A DNA stretch of 26,942 nucleotides. Source: UBA922 sp964571295 (GTDB lineage Bacteria; Patescibacteriota; Patescibacteriia; Magasanikbacterales; UBA922). Below are positions 22,398-26,942 of this stretch, one piece after another (the first letter of the stretch is position 1; every line of letters begins with the position of its first letter). The notes below the pieces were generated by a model. It was not told the origin of the DNA. It searched no databases and saw nothing but the letters and a program-made list of their open reading frames with translations. The stretch spans positions 1 to 26,942 of the forward strand of contig CAZNAO010000008.1 in NCBI GenBank assembly GCA_964571295.1, written 5' to 3'. The translations under genes were made by a program, and so were the position numbers.

Positions 22398-24488
22398 ATG
22401 AGCAAAGATATCGACAAATCTCTTGATCGCGATTCCTTGCTGGAGCAAGAATGGGAGGATGCGATGACTCCGGTCGAAGAGGAGGGTGAAGAAAGCGGCG
22501 AAGAAACGCTTTCTCATGGCGCGTTCCAAAAAAAGGAATTAGATGAAGGTGAAGAAAAAGAACATAAGAAGAAAAAAACCAAGAAAGAGTCAAAAAAGAA
22601 AAAACATGCGAAGAAAGAAGAAACAGATGATAAAGAACAGAGTGAAGAAGACGCTGAGGAATCTCACAGTGAATTGGATGAAGGTGACGAGGTGGAAGAA
22701 GTGAATATCGAAAAAGATCGAGAACAAGTGATTGCAGAGCAGCTGGCCCATATCTACGAAAACAGCGATGGCAGTATGCCAGATATGAAAACGTTTGAGA
22801 GTAAAAAAACCGGTAAGTTTGTTCGGGCGTTCATTGTATTTTTGCTTGCATGTACATTCTTCGGTGCGGTGGCATGGGTAGGCTTGTTCGCACTTCAGCC
22901 ACGTTCGCAGTTTTCGGAATCTGAGGTGGTTTTGGGTATCTCGGGTGACGACTTGGTGACCCCGGGAACGAATGTCACGTATCGCCTGAGATATGGGAAT
23001 ACGCAGAATGTATCTCTGAATGAGGTAGTACTTGAAGTGAGATATCCGCAGGGTTTTACGATACTTTCTGCCACCGTCTCTTCAACTAGTGAAAAGATGG
23101 ATGCCTGGGATCTGGGGGTGCTTGACCCAGGAGAGAGTGGTTATGTGGATATTACGGGTACTTTTTCAGGTGATTCGGGATCAGAGCAGTCGATCCGGGC
23201 TTTCCTCTCATATAAGCCTGCAAATTTCACGTCAGTATTCCAAAAGGTTGCTACACACATGATTGGGGCAAAAGAAAATGTGGTAGAAGTTGGAATTGAG
23301 GTGGCGGACGAAGTGCCTCGTGGATCTAAAACTCCGGTAACGATTACTATTACACCTAACAACGGAGAAAAATTTGAGTATGTTGAGGTCCGGTGCGTAT
23401 CCTCTGATTTTAGTGAAAGTGGAAAGAGCACGCCGGAAGCAGATACGAGAAAACCTTGTGTATGGTCATTTGATAGCCTTAGTGATAAGACTCTAATTGA
23501 GATGGACGCAATTTTTACAAGCACGTCGTCGACGGGTAATGTAGATATCGAGGTTCGGGGATGGAATACTGCGTCAAAAGAAGGTGAAGGTTTTGTATTG
23601 GGGGGTGCACAAAAAACGATTACCATTGTTGAGTCTGAAACTAATATCAGCCTGGTCATTAATGGGGGGGCGGGAGATACGACGATCGCACCGGGGGAAA
23701 CTATTTCAGCGAGTATCGTGGTTCAGAATAAAGGCGAGGTGCCTCTGACTGATGTTGTGGTCGAAGCAGTCATAGACGGACCGTCATATGATAGTAGAAG
23801 TATTCTCGGCTGGCAGGATCTGAAAGTGACGGGAGATGCTGATGTGGGTGGAGAGCAGCTTGCACCGGACACCAGACGAGGAAAAATCACCTGGAGTAAA
23901 AAATATCTTGCCGAGCTTGCATCAATCGCGCCAGGTAAACAAGTGCGGCTCGATGTGTCTATCCCAATTCGTTCAGGCGATCAGATCACACTTGGAAATT
24001 TCACTACAAATAATATTGCTGTCACGTCGGGATTCACCTATGGTACAGCACAGGATCGAAAAACCCTCAGTTCGAATCAAATCAATTTGGCGCTGGTGAG
24101 CGATTTCGCACTTGAAGTTGATCATGAATTGAGTAATCAAAATGGAGTTGTGGGAACCTATGATATTTCGTGGAAATTAACCAACTCGTTTCACGCCCTC
24201 AAGAATATCAAGCTCGAAGCTGATATCTATGGAGATGTCGAAGTTGATGAATCAAAGTTTGAAAAAAGCGGCGGATCGATTGTGTATGATGCCTCACAAA
24301 AACGCATCACCTGGACGGTCCCTGAAATGCCTACCAGTGTTGATGTATTGAATGCGCGTATCCCCATCATTTTGAAGACAGATAACCCAACACAAAAAGA
24401 TTTAATGTCCAAAGTACGCATGAGTGCTGAAGATACTATCGCACAGATAACGATTAAAAAAGTGGGGGAGGGTGTTGCGCTCAGGTGA
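22398..24488 (+). CDS. Single-pass surface protein with charged cytoplasmic tail and Ig-like repeats
   Basis: 696 residues. Residues 1 to about 135 are extremely charged, with glutamate-rich stretches around a lysine block at 55-73. One membrane segment lies at 142-166 (FVRAFIVFLLACTFFGAVAW). The remaining 530 or so residues are beta-rich, with repeats resembling DUF11/CARDB-type Ig-like domains: TPGTNVTYRLRYGN near 188, APGETISASIVVQNKGEVPLTDVVV and a further unit near 590. Such domains usually act as spacers or adhesins on the cell surface. No sortase motif or C-terminal anchor is visible, so attachment is by the N-terminal segment. It is probably co-transcribed with the DUF4012 gene 12 nt upstream, and a terminator follows. 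The exact function is unknown. Confidence 0.75.
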   Translation: MSKDIDKSLDRDSLLEQEWEDAMTPVEEEGEESGEETLSHGAFQKKELDEGEEKEHKKKKTKKESKKKKHAKKEETDDKEQSEEDAEESHSELDEGDEVEEVNIEKDREQVIAEQLAHIYENSDGSMPDMKTFESKKTGKFVRAFIVFLLACTFFGAVAWVGLFALQPRSQFSESEVVLGISGDDLVTPGTNVTYRLRYGNTQNVSLNEVVLEVRYPQGFTILSATVSSTSEKMDAWDLGVLDPGESGYVDITGTFSGDSGSEQSIRAFLSYKPANFTSVFQKVATHMIGAKENVVEVGIEVADEVPRGSKTPVTITITPNNGEKFEYVEVRCVSSDFSESGKSTPEADTRKPCVWSFDSLSDKTLIEMDAIFTSTSSTGNVDIEVRGWNTASKEGEGFVLGGAQKTITIVESETNISLVINGGAGDTTIAPGETISASIVVQNKGEVPLTDVVVEAVIDGPSYDSRSILGWQDLKVTGDADVGGEQLAPDTRRGKITWSKKYLAELASIAPGKQVRLDVSIPIRSGDQITLGNFTTNNIAVTSGFTYGTAQDRKTLSSNQINLALVSDFALEVDHELSNQNGVVGTYDISWKLTNSFHALKNIKLEADIYGDVEVDESKFEKSGGSIVYDASQKRITWTVPEMPTSVDVLNARIPIILKTDNPTQKDLMSKVRMSAEDTIAQITIKKVGEGVALR

Positions 24489-24515
24489 TATATTTTAAAT
24501 GAAAATGTTGAATCA

Positions 24516-24541
24516 AAAAAACAGGCGTATGCCTGTTTTTT
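24516..24541. terminator. Bidirectional terminator between the surface block and tRNA-Arg
   Basis: AAAAAACAGGC (24516-24526) pairs with GCCTGTTTTTT (24531-24541), 11 bp with a 4-nt loop. It ends the surface-protein transcript on the plus strand and the tRNA transcript on the minus strand. Confidence 0.88.
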
Positions 24542-24542
24542 G

Positions 24543-24614
24543 TGCCCCCGCCAGGAATCGAACCCAGATCAACGGTTCCGAAGACCGTTGTGTTATCCAT
24601 TACACCACAGGGGC
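24543..24614 (-). tRNA. tRNA-Arg (anticodon TCG)
   Basis: 72 nt. Acceptor GCCCCTG pairs with CGGGGGC (one G-U), discriminator A. Anticodon stem ACGGT/ACCGT with loop CTTCGGA gives TCG (plus-strand 24579-24581). T-loop TTCGATT. CCA is not encoded; the genome continues CAA. It lies 10 nt downstream of tRNA-Lys and directly before the terminator, so the two are probably one transcript. Confidence 0.95.
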
Positions 24615-24624
24615 TTATTGTGAG

Positions 24625-24697
24625 TGGGCCGTGCAGGGATCGAACCTGCGACCGTTTGCTTAAGAGGCAACTGCTCTACCAGCTGAGCTAACGGCCC
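24625..24697 (-). tRNA. tRNA-Lys (anticodon CTT)
   Basis: 73 nt. Acceptor GGGCCGT pairs with ACGGCCC, discriminator A. D-arm TAGCTCAGCTGGTAGAGCA. The anticodon loop CTCTTAA gives CTT (plus-strand 24662-24664). The first anticodon-stem pair (27-43) is a G-A mismatch. T-arm GCAGG-TTCGATC-CCTGC. CCA is not encoded; the genome continues CTC. It has its own promoter at 24724-24752. Confidence 0.95.
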
Positions 24698-24723
24698 ATA
24701 GTACGTACATGAACGTAGCGAAA

Positions 24724-24752
24724 AGTATAGCGCAGTCCAATCAGAAAATCAA
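24724..24752 (-). promoter_or_regulatory. Promoter of the tRNA-Lys/tRNA-Arg pair
   Basis: Read on the minus strand: TTGATT (24752-24747), a 17-nt spacer, TATACT (24729-24724). It starts transcription about 20 nt before mature tRNA-Lys. It lies between the rnc stop and the tRNAs, so the tRNAs need not depend on read-through from rnc. Confidence 0.7.
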
Positions 24753-24774
24753 GGGGGTGAGGAGAACTATCACT

Positions 24775-25533
24775 CTAGCCGATAGGATCATCGGCTTTTC
24801 TTGGGGAGATACTGACCTTAGGACCTTTCCAACCTTTTATTTTGAGTGCCGCCTCGGCTGCCGATGTCTGTGCTTCTTGTTTGCTGGTTCCATTTCCGCT
24901 TGCGATCTGTTCGCGGTCTAGAAACACACCGACCACGAAATTTTTGGCATGATCAGGGCCGTCCTCGCTGAGAACCTTGTAGGTCGGGGTGATGCCGGTA
25001 ATTTCTTGTGCTGCTTCCTGGAAGCGCGATTTGGCGTCCATCCAGAGTCCGAGTTCAAGTACCTCGGGTAATTTGGTAACAATAAAACGGATGACAAACT
25101 GTTCGGCAAGATCCCATCCTTTGTCGAGGTAGATCGCGCCGATGAGTGCTTCGAGCGCGTTTGCGAGAATATAGTCCCGCGCTTTGGTATTGGTGTCTTT
25201 GGATTCCCCATGGCTCAAAAATAAAAATTGCTCGAGACCGAGCTCGCGCGCCACACGTGCGCACATGGTACCATTGACCAATGCTGCTCTCCAGTTGGTG
25301 AGTTCGCCTTCCGGATTGAGATAGTTTTCAAATAAAAACTCGGTTACCGCAAGTTCCAGAATCGCGTCTCCCAAGAATTCAAGTCGTTCGTTGTGCGCAA
25401 GAGGGAAATCCCGATTTTCATTCAGGTATGATCGGTGTACCAATGCTTGGACGAGTAGATCTTTGTTGTCAAAGACGACACCAATCGTCTGTTCGATATG
25501 AGGAAATCCTTTTTCGGTATACGCAGGAATCAT
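24775..25533 (-). CDS. rnc: Ribonuclease III
   Basis: 252 residues. It cleaves double-stranded RNA, including the rRNA precursor. The RNase III signature NERLEFLGDAILEL is at 48-61 (E52 and D56 are metal and catalytic residues). The second catalytic block reads YILANALEALIGAIYLD (121-137); E128 matches E. coli E117, but N125 occupies the place of E. coli D114. A C-terminal double-stranded-RNA-binding domain covers about 160-237 (SRFQEAAQEITGITPTYKV ... SGNGTSKQEAQTSAAEAAL). The gene starts 8 nt after nusB on the same strand, giving the order rpmF-nusB-rnc. The stop codon lies within a GCCGAT/ATCGGC hairpin. Confidence 0.95.
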   Translation of the reverse strand: MIPAYTEKGFPHIEQTIGVVFDNKDLLVQALVHRSYLNENRDFPLAHNERLEFLGDAILELAVTEFLFENYLNPEGELTNWRAALVNGTMCARVARELGLEQFLFLSHGESKDTNTKARDYILANALEALIGAIYLDKGWDLAEQFVIRFIVTKLPEVLELGLWMDAKSRFQEAAQEITGITPTYKVLSEDGPDHAKNFVVGVFLDREQIASGNGTSKQEAQTSAAEAALKIKGWKGPKVSISPRKADDPIG

Positions 25534-25541
25534 ACTGATAG

Positions 25542-26015
25542 TTATTCGGAAGAAGTGGGTGAAGAGGATTTCGATGTTTCAGTAAAGAACCCTTTCTTTT
25601 CAAGGTCTTTGTATAATGCACCCAAAATACCGTTTACAAATTTTCCACTTGAAGGACCTCCGTAATTTTTTGCAAGCTCGATCGCTTCGTTGATGGCGAC
25701 TTTGGGAGGAACATCAGATGAGTTATGGAGAATTTCATACACACCGATACGAAGGATATTTCGATCAACCAAGGTCATTTGATCCACTGACCAGTGAATT
25801 GCATATTCTGCAATATAGGTGTCGATTTGTTGTTGGTGTTCGATAACACCAACAACAAGAGATTGCACAAATTGATCATGCTCTTCGAGCCCGACGCCAA
25901 ATTCACGCATAGTCTCCGCGATAATTGCAGGAAGTGCTGCAGTGGGATTACCACGGAAATCCCACTGGTAGAGGGATTGCATGGCGACTGATCGTGCAAG
26001 GTGGCGTTTAGACAT
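25542..26015 (-). CDS. nusB: Transcription antitermination factor NusB
   Basis: 157 residues with the chosen start. All-helical RNA-binding protein that, with NusE (S10), binds boxA of rRNA leaders. Family motifs: KRHLARSVAMQSLYQWDF at the N-terminus, VDRNILRIGVYEILH in the middle and VAINEAIELAKNYGG...GKFVNGILGAL at the C-terminus. The frame extends three codons further to a TTG at 26024. I prefer the ATG at 26015 because MSKRHLAR matches the usual N-terminus and it shares the CTATG context of other starts here. The last 15 residues are serine-rich and probably disordered. Confidence 0.93.
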   Translation of the reverse strand: MSKRHLARSVAMQSLYQWDFRGNPTAALPAIIAETMREFGVGLEEHDQFVQSLVVGVIEHQQQIDTYIAEYAIHWSVDQMTLVDRNILRIGVYEILHNSSDVPPKVAINEAIELAKNYGGPSSGKFVNGILGALYKDLEKKGFFTETSKSSSPTSSE

Positions 26016-26039
26016 AGATGACAAGCGGGAGATGGTGTA

Positions 26040-26252
26040 CTAGGCGGTTTTGCGTGCACGAGTGCCGCGTGCTTTTCGTTTTGCGGTGTTTACTACTGTT
26101 CGGCCTTTGTACTTTCCGGTAACTTTGTTTGCGCGGTGAGGAAGCTGTGGGTTGCCATCAGCGTCATAGGTTACATGAACTTTTGCAAGTCCGTGGTGTG
26201 CACGGCGCTCACGCTGTGAACGCTTGGTGCGTTTCTTCGAAGGAAGTCCCAT
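26040..26252 (-). CDS. rpmF: 50S ribosomal protein bL32
   Basis: 70 residues, very basic. Recognised by LPSKKRTKRSQRERRAHHGL at the N-terminus and LPHRANKVTGKYKGRTVV in the second half, matching the bL32 pattern. The four zinc-binding cysteines found in many bL32 proteins are absent; the corresponding stretch reads TYDADGNPQLPHRANKVTG, so this is the zinc-independent form. It is the first gene of the rpmF-nusB-rnc group. The start context is ATTGTATG with no Shine-Dalgarno. Its promoter must lie within or beyond the palindrome at 26271-26366, and I could not place it. Confidence 0.93.
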   Translation of the reverse strand: MGLPSKKRTKRSQRERRAHHGLAKVHVTYDADGNPQLPHRANKVTGKYKGRTVVNTAKRKARGTRARKTA

Positions 26253-26270
26253 ACAATTTTAGACTTAAAG

Positions 26271-26366
26271 GGTTACATACAAATTACGAATACAATCTCG
26301 AATATACGAACTATGGGATATGGGGGTATTCCTAAATTTCGTACTATTCGTAATTCGTATGTAACC
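26271..26366. repeat. 96-nt palindromic element between rpmF and the tsaC-like gene
   Basis: The left arm 26271-26292 and the right arm 26345-26366 are inverted copies of 22 nt with one mismatch (A versus G at position 11). An inner inverted pair, TACGAA (26305-26310) and TTCGTA (26338-26343), gives a nested stem. Short ACGAA/TCGAA words recur throughout. There is no coding potential and no flanking direct repeat that I can see. Confidence 0.75.
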
Positions 26367-26467
26367 ACTATATATAATGTGCTTCACAGTATAGCATAAT
26401 TAAGAAAAAAATCAAGTACAGCAAATAATTGCATGATTGCGTATCTTGGGGTATTCTTAGAATATCT

Positions 26468-26942
26468 ATGTTAAACATAATTGGTAGTGCCGATCCAGGA
26501 GTATTTCAGAGCGCATATAGTATTTTATACAAGGGGGGTACGCTTATTTATCCGACTGAGACCTGCTACGGTCTTGGTTGTGATAGTAGAAATGAATCCG
26601 CAGTCGAAACCGTATTCAGAATCAAGGAGCGTGATCCAGGGAAACCGGTCCTTATTATTGCAAGTTCTGTTGCAATGTTACGGGAATATGTTGAATGGAA
26701 TGAGGTGATCGATCGTTTGGCTGAAACATATTGGCCTGGTCCTCTCACTATTGTATCCAGTGCGCGGCAGGGTAGTCCATTTGTCCTTGCAGAAGGGGTG
26801 ATGGGGAGCGATGATTCTGTTGCGTTTCGGGTAACCAGCCATCCACTTGCTGCACGTCTTAGTGAACAATTGGGCGCTCCGATCGTGTCGACCTCTGCAA
26901 ATATCAGCACTCATGCCAACCCCTATGACATGAAGTATATGC
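26468..26942 (+). CDS. tsaC: TsaC/Sua5/YrdC-type threonylcarbamoyl-AMP synthase (3' end outside the window)
   Basis: 158 residues visible, running off the right edge without a stop. The YrdC domain is clear: KGGTLIYPTETCYGLGCDS (23-40), RIKERDPGKPVLII (51-64), TYWPGPLTIV (88-97), SVAFRVTSHPLAARL and the STSANIS motif (141-147). The enzyme makes threonylcarbamoyl-AMP from threonine, bicarbonate and ATP, the first step of t6A formation at position 37 of ANN-decoding tRNAs. Whether a Sua5-type C-terminal domain follows cannot be seen. It is divergent from rpmF. The start context is ATCTATG, and TAGAAT at 26458-26463 could be a -10 element giving a near-leaderless mRNA. Confidence 0.9.
   Translation, partial: MLNIIGSADPGVFQSAYSILYKGGTLIYPTETCYGLGCDSRNESAVETVFRIKERDPGKPVLIIASSVAMLREYVEWNEVIDRLAETYWPGPLTIVSSARQGSPFVLAEGVMGSDDSVAFRVTSHPLAARLSEQLGAPIVSTSANISTHANPYDMKYM

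Noticed and set aside
23141..23659. Minus-strand open frame of 172 codons opposite the Ig-repeat surface protein
   Set aside because: It mirrors the codon structure of the real gene, has no ribosome-binding site, and its product has no recognisable domain.
24777..24799. Hairpin AGCCGAT-AGGATC-ATCGGCT followed by TTTTC at the end of rnc
   Set aside because: The T run follows the stem only on the plus strand, where no gene needs a stop. On the minus strand it lacks a T run, so it is not an rnc terminator.
1..26942. CRISPR array, insertion sequence, prophage or toxin-antitoxin locus
   Set aside because: I found no regularly spaced repeats, transposase, integrase, phage structural genes or toxin-antitoxin pair in the window.

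Overview
The window looks like a piece of a Candidate Phyla Radiation (Patescibacteria) genome, probably from a metagenome assembly. The basis is the mix of gene families (a DUF4012 membrane protein, a VKOR-type oxidoreductase with a separate thioredoxin-like partner, bactofilin, and clusters of housekeeping and cell-surface genes), the tRNA genes without encoded CCA, the near absence of Shine-Dalgarno sequences, and a 100-N scaffold gap. The phylum call is an inference from gene content; no 16S rRNA is present.

Layout. 1-4772 (+): 3' end of valS, a membrane-anchored thioredoxin-like protein, tyrS and argS overlapping by 4 nt, and a VKOR-like membrane protein, closed by a clear intrinsic terminator. 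4801-11217 (+): a tightly packed five-gene unit holding a Glu/Leu-type amino-acid dehydrogenase, an Acg-like nitroreductase, a ThiF/E1-like adenylyltransferase, a PaaK-like adenylate-forming ligase and a multi-pass histidine kinase. This is the most unusual part of the window and reads like a small-molecule pathway physically coupled to a sensor. 11290-12574 (+): bactofilin and a diacylglycerol-kinase-like protein. 12596-13084: RNase P RNA with its own promoter and terminator; the promoter overlaps the preceding terminator. 13138-13433 (-): a small two-TM protein with a good promoter and the strongest Shine-Dalgarno in the window. 13531-14571 (+): an MBL-fold hydrolase of the NAPE-PLD/UlaG type. 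14572-14915 has no protein gene; it holds a hairpin, a bidirectional terminator and tRNA-Leu(GAG) on the minus strand.

14916-24541 (+): a cell-surface block with a polyprenyl-phosphate sugar-1-phosphate transferase, three GT4-type glycosyltransferases (the first interrupted by the N gap), a DUF4012 membrane protein carrying an N-terminal CCHC zinc knuckle, and a single-pass protein with a highly charged cytoplasmic tail and extracellular Ig-like repeats. 24543-26252 (-): tRNA-Arg(TCG), tRNA-Lys(CTT), rnc, nusB and rpmF, an RNA-processing and ribosome group. 26271-26366 is a 96-nt palindromic element between rpmF and the divergent tsaC/Sua5-type gene, which runs off the end of the window.

Genes in the surface block plausibly start a lipid-linked glycan on undecaprenyl phosphate and extend it, with the two following membrane proteins part of the same envelope system. 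The 4801-11217 unit has no obvious housekeeping role. Its ThiF and nitroreductase proteins correspond to the two halves of the fused mycobacterial Rv1355c-type protein, here split and in reversed order.
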